Assembly (NCBI RefSeq): GCF_014126825.1 | Contig: NZ_CP059900.1 | Span: 3,610,954 to 3,674,953 of the forward strand | DNA: 64,000 nucleotides | DNA from: Tomitella gaofuii | GTDB taxonomy: Bacteria; Actinomycetota; Actinomycetes; Mycobacteriales; Mycobacteriaceae | Reading direction: 5' to 3' | In this document: piece after piece, positions 1-8,561 of the stretch | How positions within the stretch are numbered: position 1 is the first letter of the stretch | How the letters are laid out: each line of letters begins with the position of its first letter | Program-made: the position numbers and the translations under genes | Notes under the pieces: generated by a model | Database searches by the model: none | What the model saw: the letters and a program-made list of their open reading frames with translations, nothing else | Told to the model about the DNA's origin: nothing

Positions 1-555
1 GCCGGGGCCGTGGCCGAGCAGGCGCACTTCGTCGCCGACGACGCCGACGCGTTCCTGTCCGTGCTGCGGTCCGCCGACGCGGACCTGGTCCTCACCTCGG
101 GCGGGGTGAGCATGGGCGCCTACGAGGTGGTCAAGGACGCTCTTGCCGGCAGGGGCGTCGAGTTCGTGCGCGTGGCGATGCAGCCGGGCAAGCCGCAGGG
201 CGCGGGAATCGTCGACGGCACACCCGTCATCACGTTGCCGGGCAATCCCGTCAGCTCGCTCGTCTCGTTCGAGGTGTTCGTGCGCCCCGCCCTGCGCGCC
301 GCGATGGGGTTCCGGGACACCGAACGGCCCCGCCGACGCGCCATATTGTCGGAGCCCCTGACCGCCCCCGCCGGCAAGACGCAGTTCCGGCGCGGCGTGT
401 TCGACCGCGACGCCGGCACAGTCACCACCGTCGGCCCTCCCGGGTCGCACCATTTGCGGTGGATGGCCGCGTCGAACTGCCTGCTCGAGATCGCCGCGGA
501 CACCACCGCGCTCGACGCGGGCGCCGAGGTGACCGTCTGGGATCTCGCCGTCTGA
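1..555 (+). CDS. moeA: Molybdopterin molybdenumtransferase, C-terminal part
   Basis: The gene enters from the left edge, so only the last 184 residues are visible. MoeA inserts molybdate into adenylylated molybdopterin in the cytoplasm, the last step of molybdenum cofactor synthesis. Family signatures are SGGVSMGAYEVVKD in the MPT-binding core and LPGNPVSSLVSFEVF, followed by the small C-terminal beta domain that ends in TVWDLAV. The reading frame is open from base 1, so the real start is upstream. The next gene is psd, the same neighbour as for moeA2 in mycobacteria. Confidence 0.93.
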   Translation, partial: AGAVAEQAHFVADDADAFLSVLRSADADLVLTSGGVSMGAYEVVKDALAGRGVEFVRVAMQPGKPQGAGIVDGTPVITLPGNPVSSLVSFEVFVRPALRAAMGFRDTERPRRRAILSEPLTAPAGKTQFRRGVFDRDAGTVTTVGPPGSHHLRWMAASNCLLEIAADTTALDAGAEVTVWDLAV

Positions 556-690
556 TCCGACCGACTTCTCGCCCCGGCGACGCCCTGGCCTGCGCGGGTG
601 CGACCGGACGCCCGCCGCTTGGCACAATGGTCCGATGCCCCGCCACGCCGCAGCGGGCGGGGGCCGCGACCGAGGAGACGACTGAACACA

Positions 691-1479
691 GTGGCGCGCC
701 GACCGAAGTCCACCGACGCAGAAGGCCCGGGCAGCCCCGGCGCCCCCGGATCGCACGCGCCCGGGCAGCCCGCCTTCTCCCCGTCCCACGCGGTGCGCGT
801 GATCCGCTCCACCGTGCCGCCCATGGACCGCGCGGGGGTGCCGTTCGTGACGGCGCCCCTGGCAGTGGCGCTGGCGGGCCGACGGCGGCGGTACGTGCGC
901 GGGCCTGCCCTCGCGGCGGCCGCGGTGACGGGGGCGTTCTTCCGCAATCCTCCCCGCGTCCCGCCCACGCGTCCCGGCGTCGTCGTGGCGCCCGCGGACG
1001 GCGAGGCCGTGCTCGTCGACCACGCCCCGCCGCCCGCCGAGCTCGGCCTGGGCGATGCCCCGCTGCCGCGCGTCAGCGTCTTCCTGTCCGTCCTGGACGT
1101 GCACACCCAACGCTCCCCCGTCACCGGCGTGGTCGAGCGCATCGAGTACCGCAAGGGCCGGTTCCTCTCGGCCGACCTGCCCGATGCGGCCGAGGTGAAC
1201 GAACGCAACGCCATGGCCCTGCGCACGCCCGACGGCCACCGTGTGATCGCGGTGCAGATCGCGGGGCTGCTGGCGCGGCGTATCGTGTGCCGCACCGGTG
1301 AGGGCTCCACGCTGGGCATCGGCGAGACCTACGGGCTGATCCGCTTCGGTTCGCGCGTGGACACGTACCTGCCCGCCGGGTCGCGGATCCTCGTCGAGCG
1401 CGGGCAGCGCACCGTCGGCGGAGAAACCGTCCTGGCCGAGCTGCCGGACGCGGGCGACGCCGGGCGGGCCGACCGGTGA
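691..1479 (+). CDS. psd: Phosphatidylserine decarboxylase proenzyme
   Basis: Converts phosphatidylserine to phosphatidylethanolamine with a pyruvoyl cofactor formed by self-cleavage. The 262-residue product is of the short actinobacterial type. The cleavage motif is GS within RFGSRVD near the C-terminus, and the core includes [18 protein letters not shown]. The GTG at 691 was chosen because it gives a compact N-terminus in line with the family; the frame is open further upstream to 598. The stop overlaps the GTG start of pssA (GTGA), so the two are probably translationally coupled: PssA makes the substrate and Psd consumes it. Confidence 0.93.
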   Translation: MARRPKSTDAEGPGSPGAPGSHAPGQPAFSPSHAVRVIRSTVPPMDRAGVPFVTAPLAVALAGRRRRYVRGPALAAAAVTGAFFRNPPRVPPTRPGVVVAPADGEAVLVDHAPPPAELGLGDAPLPRVSVFLSVLDVHTQRSPVTGVVERIEYRKGRFLSADLPDAAEVNERNAMALRTPDGHRVIAVQIAGLLARRIVCRTGEGSTLGIGETYGLIRFGSRVDTYLPAGSRILVERGQRTVGGETVLAELPDAGDAGRADR

Positions 1480-2567
1480 GCGGCCCCGTCGGCACGCCGG
1501 GCGGGGTGCCTGCAGAGGACGCCGACGACCGCCAGGGCATGCGCGTAAGCACCATCCGGCTGCTGCCGAGCACCATCACCATCGCCGCACTGTGTTCGGG
1601 GCTGTCCGCCCTCCACTTCGCGCTGCTCGGAAAACCGGGGGTGGCGCTGGCCCTCATCGCGCTGGCCGCGATCCTCGATTCGCTCGATGGGCGCGTGGCC
1701 CGCATGCTCGACGCCACGACCAAGATCGGGGCCGAGCTGGACTCGCTGTCCGACGCGATCTCCTTCGGCGTGGCGCCCGCCCTGGTCATTTACGTGTCGC
1801 TACTCGAGGGGCACCGGCTGGGGTGGATTGCGACGCTGTTGTTCGTCGTCGCGATCGTGCTGCGCCTGGCCCGGTTCAACACCCTCGTCGACGACGACAC
1901 CGCCCCCTCCTACACCAAGGAGTTCTTCGTCGGAGTGCCCTCGCCGGCCGGTGCGCTGGTGGCGATGGCGCCGATCGCCGCGGAGGAACAGTGGGGCGAC
2001 GGATGGTGGACCAACCAGGTGCTGGTGATGGTGTGGCTCCTGTTCACCGCGGTGCTCATCGTCTCGCGCATACCCACCCTCGCCATGAAGGCGGCGTCCG
2101 TGCCCCGACGTGCCGCGGTGCTGCTGCTCGGCGGCGTGGCCGTGACCGTCGCCGGGCTGGTCACCTACCCGTACGTGGTGCTGTTGGTGCTCGTGGCCGC
2201 GTACCTCGTGCACATCCCGTTCGCGGTGCACAGCCAACGGTGGGTGGCGGCGCACCCCGACGCGTGGGACTGCAAGCCGGCCGAACGGCGCGCGATCCGG
2301 CGCGGCCGCTCCGACGCGGACACGAGCGATGCGGATACAAGCCTTACAGACTCCGGCCCGACCACACCTCGATCTTCGGTCGATGCGTCCGGCCACGCGC
2401 ACGCAGCCGAGAGGGCACCCGGGCCCGCACGGAGCGCGGCATCGTCCGTAGCGCCCACGCCCGCCGCATTCGACCGCCCCGCCGCCTCGCAAGGCACGTC
2501 CAGCCGCCGACTGCGGCCGGGGCGGAGGATGCGGCGCGTGCGCGTGGCGGGGCGGCGCAGGCAGTAG
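1476..2567 (+). CDS. pssA: CDP-diacylglycerol-serine O-phosphatidyltransferase
   Basis: Membrane enzyme that makes phosphatidylserine from CDP-diacylglycerol and serine. The CDP-alcohol phosphatidyltransferase signature D-G-x2-A-R-x8-G-x3-D-x3-D is intact (DGRVARML, then GAELDSLSD, about residues 71-93) and is followed by several hydrophobic segments. At 363 residues it is longer than most PssA proteins; the extra about 100 residues after the last membrane span are rich in Ser, Asp, Arg and Pro, look disordered, and their role is unknown. It overlaps psd by 4 bases. Confidence 0.92.
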   Translation: MSGPVGTPGGVPAEDADDRQGMRVSTIRLLPSTITIAALCSGLSALHFALLGKPGVALALIALAAILDSLDGRVARMLDATTKIGAELDSLSDAISFGVAPALVIYVSLLEGHRLGWIATLLFVVAIVLRLARFNTLVDDDTAPSYTKEFFVGVPSPAGALVAMAPIAAEEQWGDGWWTNQVLVMVWLLFTAVLIVSRIPTLAMKAASVPRRAAVLLLGGVAVTVAGLVTYPYVVLLVLVAAYLVHIPFAVHSQRWVAAHPDAWDCKPAERRAIRRGRSDADTSDADTSLTDSGPTTPRSSVDASGHAHAAERAPGPARSAASSVAPTPAAFDRPAASQGTSSRRLRPGRRMRRVRVAGRRRQ

Positions 2568-2624
2568 GTACCGGCCGGGCAGAACGCGATCAAGCAGGGC
2601 GGATTCGGGATAGGAGGGTACGCA

Positions 2625-3773
2625 GTGGCGCGCAACTTCCGCATGCCTCCCTCCCCTGCGCCAGGGCCGTACAGCAGTCCGGACGGCAAGAGCTCGCAGT
2701 GGCCCGGCGTCGAAGCGGCGCGGCGGCGGCGATGGCGCGCACAGCGCCGACGTGCGCAATCATGGGCGCACGAAGTGCTCGACCGCGCCGTCGCCAAGAT
2801 CGACGCCGACCCACGCGTCACCGTCGTCTCGGCCCGCCCGGATGATCAACCGGGCTTCTTGCGGATCGTCTACCTGCACACCGACGACACGCGGCTGTAC
2901 GGGTTCCGCGCCGACACCCTCGGCGTGCACCGCCAACCGGAGAACCGCCATGTCCCTGCGGCCGATGCGGTCGCGGACGGCATTGCCACCGCCGTCGGCG
3001 TGACACCGCCCGGGAACGGGCGGTCGGCGCGGCCGATCCGCGATGGCGGGGTCCTCTGGTGGGGCGACGGGTACCCGCACGACCGGAACGCGCCGGTGGC
3101 GGACCCGGACGACACTGCGGGGTTCGGGGCCCTCACCGCCGACGACGCACAGGCATGGTCGCAATGGCATGCCCGCGGACTGACCCCGGTGACCGATACG
3201 GCGCCGGCGGAGTGGCTCACCCGCGGCGCCTTCGCAGCCGGTCGCGCCACCGGCTACCCCGCAAGGGTGCGCCTGTCCAACCCGAATGATCCCGACGACT
3301 TCGACGGTGTCGCCGGTCTGCCCGACGCCGTGCTCGCCGCAGTCACCGCCGCCATGTCGCGCGCCACCACCACGCCCTCCACATGCTGGTACGCCGTGGA
3401 GGAGGGGACGCCGGTCACACGGAGCAGCCACGCTGGCGCGTTCGCGGTCTACGTCCCGGCGGACGCTCCTGCACCGCAGACGCCACCGGCCGGACTGCCA
3501 ACGATGTTCCTCGACGGGCCCCGCGCGACGATCGGGGCAGGCCGCTGCCGGTACGTCCTTTTCAGCGGACCGGCCGACGCGGCGCCGAACATGGGTTGGA
3601 GCCCCACCCCGACCTCGTTCCACCGTCAGTGGCCCGACCTCATCTGGCCGGACGACAGGGCCTGGTGCGCCGAATACGAGAACTACGACAATGTTCTCGA
3701 CATCGCCGGACCTATTTCTCTGATCGATGCACTGACCGCCATTCCCGGTGTGGGCGCCGAAAGCGTGCGCTAG
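2625..3773 (+). CDS. Hypothetical protein next to an IS element
   Basis: 382-residue soluble protein with GTG start, not recognised. The N-terminus is basic and Arg-rich (RRRRWRAQRRRAQSW, about residues 34-48). The central part alternates charged and aromatic residues, and the C-terminal third has many Trp and Pro (WPDLIWPDDRAWCAEYENYD). No signal peptide, membrane span or catalytic motif is evident. Its TAG stop (3771-3773) overlaps the stop of the converging IS481-type transposase (3770-3772), so the present C-terminus may have been set by the insertion and the ancestral protein may have been longer. Confidence 0.65.
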   Translation: MARNFRMPPSPAPGPYSSPDGKSSQWPGVEAARRRRWRAQRRRAQSWAHEVLDRAVAKIDADPRVTVVSARPDDQPGFLRIVYLHTDDTRLYGFRADTLGVHRQPENRHVPAADAVADGIATAVGVTPPGNGRSARPIRDGGVLWWGDGYPHDRNAPVADPDDTAGFGALTADDAQAWSQWHARGLTPVTDTAPAEWLTRGAFAAGRATGYPARVRLSNPNDPDDFDGVAGLPDAVLAAVTAAMSRATTTPSTCWYAVEEGTPVTRSSHAGAFAVYVPADAPAPQTPPAGLPTMFLDGPRATIGAGRCRYVLFSGPADAAPNMGWSPTPTSFHRQWPDLIWPDDRAWCAEYENYDNVLDIAGPISLIDALTAIPGVGAESVR

Positions 3774-4598
3774 CTGTAGGAGGCCAGGACGTTGGTGACG
3801 CCGGCTGGAACCCGTGATGCCGGCGGCTGACCATCGGCGGCGCTGTGTGGTCGATGGAAGTTGTAGTGGATGTTCCAGACCTCCAGGGCTCTCGCCCGTT
3901 CGTCTTCGGAGGTCCACTCGCGGGCGTAGAGGAACTCCTCGGAGAGGATCCGGTTGTAGCGCTCCACTTTCCCGTTGTGGCGAGGCGTGTACGGCGTGAT
4001 CCGCTGATGGCGTGATCCGAGCAGCGCGCGGGCGAACGCGGCGGCGCGATAGCAAGCCCCGTTGTCTGTGACGATCCGCTCGATGCGAGTGACGCCGTTG
4101 GCAGCGAACCAGGCGCGTGCTCGGTGCATGAACCCGATCGCGGTGACGGCCTTCTCGCCCGGGAGCGCCTCGGTGTAGGCGAGTCGGGAGTAGCCGTCGA
4201 TCGCGGAGTGCAGGCAAACGTAACCGCCCCGTTCGGTCTTGCCCTTGTTGCGCGCGACTCGGCAAGCGTGGTCGCTGTTCCTCCCATGCAGCCGCCAGCC
4301 ACCTCCGGCAGGGATGCGGCCGACCTTCTTCACATCGATGTGGACCACGTGCCCGGGTCGACGGGCGATGATCTTCTGCGGTTCCCGGTTCGTGTCGCCG
4401 TTGGGGTCGATGAATCGGCGGTGGTTGAGGCCAAGATCGGCGAGAAGTCTGGTGACGGTTCGTCGCGCGATCTCGATGCCGTCGTTGTTCAGCTCGAAAG
4501 TGATCCGGGACGCTGGCCACTTGTGGGTGCGTCGCATGCGCTCGATCCGGCTGACGACATCAGCGGCAGTCGCCGTCGGCTGATGTGTCGGTACTGAG

Positions 4599-4607
4599 CC
4601 CTGATCC
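4599..4607 (+). repeat. Left terminal inverted repeat of the IS1380 element
   Basis: CCCTGATCC, perfect inverse of the right end at 6230-6238. Similarity continues inward as tCCGGcG against aCCGGtG. The adjacent CTGAG at 4594-4598 is the target duplication. Confidence 0.88.
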
Positions 4608-4740
4608 TCCGGCGTGATTGACGGTGTATTGATTTCGTGGTTTCTGTGTGGCGTTTCGGGTGTGGGCATGCGTGGGCTGGCGGCCGGTGCCGGAATGTCC
4701 ACTGTGGTTCCTCGTATCGGTCCGCTGGCGCGGCAGGTGG

Positions 4741-6117
4741 TCAGACTGTGTGGGGCCCCGGTGGTCCGGTAGTGCTGTGCCACAACAGGTTCCACCCCGC
4801 CATCCACGGCCAATACGTCGGCAGATGCAGCATCAACCGGCGCCCGGTGCGGGCGATGCGGGCGGGGACACCGATGATGCGGGCCTGGAGCGTCGCCCAC
4901 CGGGCGGTGGCCATGCCAGCGGCGACGGACGCGGCCCGGGCCAGGTTGAACCCGATCACCGCGATCGCCACCCACGCCGCATTGGCCGTATAGATCCCGG
5001 AGGGCAAGTGCGCGAGGGGACCGTTCTTCAACTCGGCGTGCACCTGCTCGATGACCGCGTGGCCGCGGTGACGCTGGTCGGCCTCGACCGCGGACAGCGT
5101 GCTGTTGGTGATGAACGCGTGGTGCCGGTAGGCGGCGAACAACTCGCCCTGCCCGGCGTGGTCCGCGGCCCGTGGCTGGAGGCGTTTGACGCGGCGCACC
5201 ACCAGCCGGCAGTCGACGTGGTCGGCCTTACGGCGTGAGGTGAACGCGGTGAAGTCGACTTCGGCGACCTCGGCATCGGAGATCCAGCGGTGCTCGTCAT
5301 CGTCCCAGACGGCGTGCGGGTAGGCGATCGGTGTCCACGCCTGCTCGTCGATACTGGCGATCGCGCTGGTGACCGCCGGATTCATAGGGGTGGTGATCGA
5401 GAACCACCCGCCGCGGCGCGCGGCGGTCGCGGTGAAGTCGTGGCGGTAGTAGGCCGAGTCGGCGCGCACCAGGATCTGCCCGGCGGCCCCGGCCCGCCTC
5501 GACGCGCTGATCGCGTCGGCGAGCATCCCGGCCGACCCGGACGCCGAGGCGGTGTTGCCTTTGCGTAGCCGGGCGCCGGTGATCACGGGCGCGGACACCG
5601 GCGTCGAGGTGACCGCGATCTGCATGTTCAATCCGCGTACCCCGGTGTAGCCGAATCCGGCGGCCTGCTTGGCGTAGCCGTGGACCTGGTGCACGGAATC
5701 GTCGACGTCGAGGAACGCGAGCGCCTCGGGATCGTCATGCCCGCCGATCAGGCCCGGCACCCGGTCGGCGAGCTGGGCGAGCAGGCGCGTGCCGGCGGCG
5801 TCGAGTTGGCGGACATGCCCATGGGTGAATAAGCGCAGGAACGTGCCCAGGGTCGACGGGGCGCGGACACCGGTGAACAGGGCGGGCATGCCGCCGTGCC
5901 GCAGCAGGTCCATGTCGTCGATGCTGTCGGCGCCGGCGAGCATCCCCGACAGCAGGCTCGTGGTCTTGGCCGCCGCGTTCGGGCTCTCAACGGTCAGCCG
6001 GCCGAGCAGCTCGGACAGGCCCGCCGACTCGGCCAACTGCAGGACCGGGACCAGCCCGGCGGCCGACACGAGATTGCAGTCGTCGAAAACCGGGTGGATC
6101 GTGTGAGAAGCTTTCAC
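4741..6117 (-). CDS. IS1380-family transposase
   Basis: 458-residue DDE transposase filling most of the inner element. Likely catalytic residues are the Asp in FLDVDDSVHQVHGYAKQ, the Asp in ILVRADSAYY, and the Glu in HAELKNGPLAHLPSG. The order FGYTGVRGLN, then RKADHVDCRLVVRR, then the ELKNG block is typical of IS1380/ISPD-type transposases. GTG start at 6117. The ribosome-binding region lies in a strong hairpin (6121-6192). The gene appears intact and potentially active. Confidence 0.92.
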   Translation of the reverse strand: MKASHTIHPVFDDCNLVSAAGLVPVLQLAESAGLSELLGRLTVESPNAAAKTTSLLSGMLAGADSIDDMDLLRHGGMPALFTGVRAPSTLGTFLRLFTHGHVRQLDAAGTRLLAQLADRVPGLIGGHDDPEALAFLDVDDSVHQVHGYAKQAAGFGYTGVRGLNMQIAVTSTPVSAPVITGARLRKGNTASASGSAGMLADAISASRRAGAAGQILVRADSAYYRHDFTATAARRGGWFSITTPMNPAVTSAIASIDEQAWTPIAYPHAVWDDDEHRWISDAEVAEVDFTAFTSRRKADHVDCRLVVRRVKRLQPRAADHAGQGELFAAYRHHAFITNSTLSAVEADQRHRGHAVIEQVHAELKNGPLAHLPSGIYTANAAWVAIAVIGFNLARAASVAAGMATARWATLQARIIGVPARIARTGRRLMLHLPTYWPWMAGWNLLWHSTTGPPGPHTV

Positions 6118-6120
6118 CTA

Positions 6121-6192
6121 CGAGGTGCCCTCTCCGTGCTGGTGGGTGTGGATGTCGCAATCAACATCTTCCCAGCACAGAAGGGCACCTCG
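6121..6192 (-). promoter_or_regulatory. Hairpin over the transposase ribosome-binding region
   Basis: Arms 6121-6142 and 6171-6192 form a 22-bp inverted repeat with about four mismatches and a 28-nt loop. In the transposase mRNA the 3' arm contains GGAGAGG, about 11 nt before the GTG start, so folding would hide the ribosome-binding site. Such hairpins in IS leaders are known to block translation from read-through transcripts; that role is inferred here. Confidence 0.6.
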
Positions 6193-6229
6193 TCCTCATG
6201 ACACGCCCGAGCCGACCATCACCACCGGT

Positions 6230-6238
6230 GGATCAGGG
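6230..6238 (-). repeat. Right terminal inverted repeat of the IS1380 element
   Basis: GGATCAGGG, perfect inverse of the left end at 4599-4607, followed by the second target copy CTGAG at 6239-6243. Confidence 0.88.
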
Positions 6239-6437
6239 CTGAGGGCCGATCGAGCAGGCCAATCTCTCCGTAGAGGCGATAGCGGTTCACCCATTTCGAG
6301 GCGCAGGCGCGTGAGATCCCCATCTCTGCGGCAACGTGGGCAATCGGCCAAGTGCGGCAACGGGCCACGAGCCGCTGTCTGCCCTCGACCGAGAGGGGCG
6401 CGTTTCGATGACTCATCGGCCGACCTCGCTCGGGCCC

Positions 6438-7112
6438 TTATGCGGCGTCACGGATGACACGCTCCGCTGCCGTCGGGTAGCGGTCGACGTACTCCTGGCC
6501 GGTCAGCCTTTGAATCGCCGACATCAGCTGGTCGGTCGCCGCGCGCCACGCCTGCGGATCTGGTGTCCGAGCCGTCCACTCAGTGAGGTCGATGGGGCTG
6601 CCGATCCGGATCTCCACGACGCCGCGCCGCCACCCGCGTCTTCCCGGCCGGTTGACTGATCGGGTGCCGACGATCCCGACCGGAACCACCGAGCAGGGCT
6701 TGCCGAGGGCCACCCGCATCGCGCCGGTTCGCCCTCGAAACAGCCGGCCGTCTGGGGAACGAGTCCCCTCCGGGTAGATCGCCCACACTCCGCCGCTGCG
6801 GAGGATCCCGGCGGCCGCGTTCAGGGCAGCTTCCGCGCTTTCGGCTCCGTCCCGGCTGATCGGGATCTGTCCGGTGAGCCGACAGAGATTGCCGTAGAGC
6901 CAGGCCCCGGCCCCGCCGCGCGCAAAGTACTCGTTCTTCGCAACGAACGTCAGCCGCCGCGGCAGGGAAGCGCACAGAACCAGCGAGTCGATCTCGGTGA
7001 GGTGATTGGGCGCCACCACGATCGGCCCCTCCGGCAACTCGCCGATGACCCTCGTCCGTGCGAACCAACGGATCACCGGGCCCACCAGCACCCACTTCAG
7101 TACCCAATACAC
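6438..7112 (-). CDS. 1-acyl-glycerol-3-phosphate acyltransferase-like protein (PlsC family)
   Basis: 224-residue membrane-associated acyltransferase, expected to move an acyl chain onto a lysophospholipid or glycerol derivative. The catalytic HX4D motif is NHLTEID, and the acceptor-side motif is YPEGTRSPDG. The N-terminus is hydrophobic (YWVLKWVLVGPVIRWF). The frame opens at TTG 7118, but AGGAGG at 7119-7124 sits 6 nt before GTG 7112, so the GTG was chosen. It is divergent from a TetR regulator, and a palindrome overlaps its ribosome-binding site, suggesting direct repression. Its stop lies 21 bp from the start codon of the IS481 transposase. Confidence 0.85.
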   Translation of the reverse strand: MYWVLKWVLVGPVIRWFARTRVIGELPEGPIVVAPNHLTEIDSLVLCASLPRRLTFVAKNEYFARGGAGAWLYGNLCRLTGQIPISRDGAESAEAALNAAAGILRSGGVWAIYPEGTRSPDGRLFRGRTGAMRVALGKPCSVVPVGIVGTRSVNRPGRRGWRRGVVEIRIGSPIDLTEWTARTPDPQAWRAATDQLMSAIQRLTGQEYVDRYPTAAERVIRDAA

Positions 7113-7121
7113 ACGCAACCT

Positions 7122-7138
7122 CCTAGACAGTGTCTAGG
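7122..7138. promoter_or_regulatory. Palindromic operator, PlsC side
   Basis: CCTAGACA-G-TGTCTAGG, 8-bp arms around one central base, overlapping the ribosome-binding site of the acyltransferase. The core TAGACA...TGTCTA recurs at 7159-7171, so the two sites probably bind the same dimer, most simply the adjacent TetR protein. Confidence 0.75.
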
Positions 7139-7158
7139 AGACATCTTGGCCATTTTTT

Positions 7159-7171
7159 TAGACACTGTCTA
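7159..7171. promoter_or_regulatory. Palindromic operator, TetR side
   Basis: TAGACA-C-TGTCTA lies just before the GTG start of the TetR gene, 37 bp centre-to-centre from the first palindrome. The position suits autorepression. Confidence 0.72.
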
Positions 7172-7172
7172 C

Positions 7173-7724
7173 GTGGGTGTGCGAGAGCAGCTGGTGCAAG
7201 CAGGCGTCGAACTACTGGAACGCGACGGGCTGGCCGCCATGTCCCAGCGCCAGATCGCCGATCGAGCGGGCGTCTCGCACGGTGCGCCCAGGCATCACTT
7301 CCAGACCTATTCCAACTTGCTCGCCGCGATCGCCCGCGAAGGGGTCACGGACCTGGATGCCCTCATCGCCGGGGCCCTGACTGATCCGGATCCGCGACAA
7401 GCCCTGATGGATACATGCCGCGAAGTGATCGCGTTCGCGATCGCCCGCCCGGCGATGTTCGAGCTCATCGCCCGCCACGACCTCCTTGACGGTGCGGGCG
7501 GCCGACTGCGCTCCATCACGGGTCAGTGGCTGGTCTTGCTGACCGCGAGGATCCAGTCCGCACGACCAGATACGGACCACCGCCACGGACTCGCCCTCTG
7601 GGCTGGTGTCCAGGGGCTTGGGATCATGCTCGGCCGGCGGAGCGCTGAGGCGATCGCGTCCCAGCCCATCGATCCAGACGCGGTCCTGATCATCCTCATC
7701 GCAGGGGTCCTCGGCGAGGTTTGA
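7173..7724 (+). CDS. TetR-family transcriptional regulator
   Basis: About 183 residues. The N-terminal helix-turn-helix reads MSQRQIADRAGVSHGAPRHHF, the usual TetR pattern, followed by an all-helical ligand domain (RPAMFELIARHDLL, WAGVQGLGIMLGRR). It probably represses itself and the divergent acyltransferase through the two palindromes between them. The start is uncertain: GTG 7173 follows the operator directly and GTG 7179 is also possible; no clear ribosome-binding site is visible. The ligand is unknown; a fatty-acid or lipid signal is a guess from the neighbour. Confidence 0.86.
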   Translation: MGVREQLVQAGVELLERDGLAAMSQRQIADRAGVSHGAPRHHFQTYSNLLAAIAREGVTDLDALIAGALTDPDPRQALMDTCREVIAFAIARPAMFELIARHDLLDGAGGRLRSITGQWLVLLTARIQSARPDTDHRHGLALWAGVQGLGIMLGRRSAEAIASQPIDPDAVLIILIAGVLGEV

Positions 7725-7840
7725 CCGGCGCCACCGCGTCAACAACCTCTTGGCCAGCAACAGCTAGCGCGGGAAGAATCGGCTTCCGTGCGGGAGGCAA
7801 CGTTTACGTCTCTCATCAAACGCATTGCGTACATGGTGTG

Positions 7841-8323
7841 TCATACCTCGATCGCCCAGAGATAGGTCCGCGCGCCGCCGTCCGCGGCCGGATCCCATTC
7901 CGCGCCGAGGAAGCCGTGAGAGGTCATCACCGACTTGCACGACATCAACGTCGGCGATGGTGCGGGCCGGTACTCCGGCGGTGCGTTGGCGAAGTCCGCG
8001 GAATCCGCCGGATGACACGATGCGAGGCCCGAAGCTCTGCGCAGCTCGCGCGCGCCCGCACCGGATGCCGAGTCCACGACGAGATACGCGCTGGAATCCC
8101 GAAATGAAGGATAGTACTCGTAATATACGACTGCATCGGACTCGGCCAAGTGCAGGCCCAGATTCGTCGCGACGGAGATCGCGCTTTTCCGTGCCTGCCG
8201 AGCGCTCATCCATTGATACAGCGGTGGGGCGCCGAACCAGAGGCCCAGCGCCGCCATCACCATCACCACCGCGACGGCGCCGGCCCACCACCGCGCGGAT
8301 CGCCCCCGAAACGGATTGTCCAT
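7841..8323 (-). CDS. Hypothetical single-pass membrane protein
   Basis: 160 residues, not recognised. One membrane span near the N-terminus (about residues 13-33, AGAVAVVMVMAALGLWF), preceded by a basic stretch (RGRSARWW), predicts the rest outside the membrane. The exported part has two Cys (SCHPADS and LMSCKSV), which could form a disulfide, and several Tyr/Trp. It is monocistronic, with no informative neighbours. The 116 bases between it and the TetR gene hold nothing recognisable. Confidence 0.55.
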   Translation of the reverse strand: MDNPFRGRSARWWAGAVAVVMVMAALGLWFGAPPLYQWMSARQARKSAISVATNLGLHLAESDAVVYYEYYPSFRDSSAYLVVDSASGAGARELRRASGLASCHPADSADFANAPPEYRPAPSPTLMSCKSVMTSHGFLGAEWDPAADGGARTYLWAIEV

Positions 8324-8561
8324 CCCCTATCGGACCATACGGCGGGCAATGGAGTCAGGACGAGGCCGCCCCCAGGCGATCGGCGTCCAGACTCGGAACG
8401 ACCCATCGCGCGCCAGCCTGCCGGCCGCAGTGATGGTTGCCGGCGGAGCACTGCTGACGCCCGGCCGGCGATCTGACAACTGGGAGGGGAACCCTTGCGG
8501 CACGGCGACGCTCACCAACCTCTGCACGGTGGCGGGTGCACGCGACTGCCGGGAACACTCG

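Larger units (their letters stand above)
4599..6238 (-). mobile_element. IS1380-family insertion sequence, complete
   Basis: A 1640-bp element with matching ends CCCTGATCC...GGATCAGGG, extended imperfectly for about 16 bp, flanked on both sides by CTGAG (4594-4598 and 6239-6243). It carries one transposase gene in the same direction as the gene it interrupts. Length, single DDE transposase and 5-bp target duplication fit the IS1380 family. Identical duplications and an intact transposase suggest a fairly recent insertion. Confidence 0.9.
3770..6416 (-). pseudogene. IS481-family transposase gene split by an IS1380-type insertion
   Basis: The 5' part (6416 down to 6244) encodes an HTH N-terminus beginning MSHRNAPLSVEGRQRL and ending GLLDRP. 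The 3' part (4598 down to 3770) encodes the DDE integrase domain (HVVHIDVKK, RIVTDNGACYR, NGKVERYNRILSEEF, YNFHRPH). Removing 4599-6238 and one copy of the flanking CTGAG joins them in frame into a 333-residue protein through RPSVPTHQ, a normal length for IS481 transposases. The terminal repeats of this outer element were not identified; its limits lie close to its start and stop codons. As it stands the gene is inactive. Confidence 0.88.

Noticed and set aside
120-1319. 399-residue minus-strand frame opposite moeA and psd
   Set aside because: Arg/Ser/Pro-rich shadow of two clear genes; no ribosome-binding site and no family features.
3750-3790. Terminal inverted repeats of the outer IS481 element
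   Set aside because: No convincing matching ends were found near 3770 and 6430, so only the transposase gene is reported.
2760-4520. 586-residue minus-strand frame across the hypothetical gene and IS481
   Set aside because: Crosses a real transposase in another frame; the sequence is low-complexity and shows no domain.
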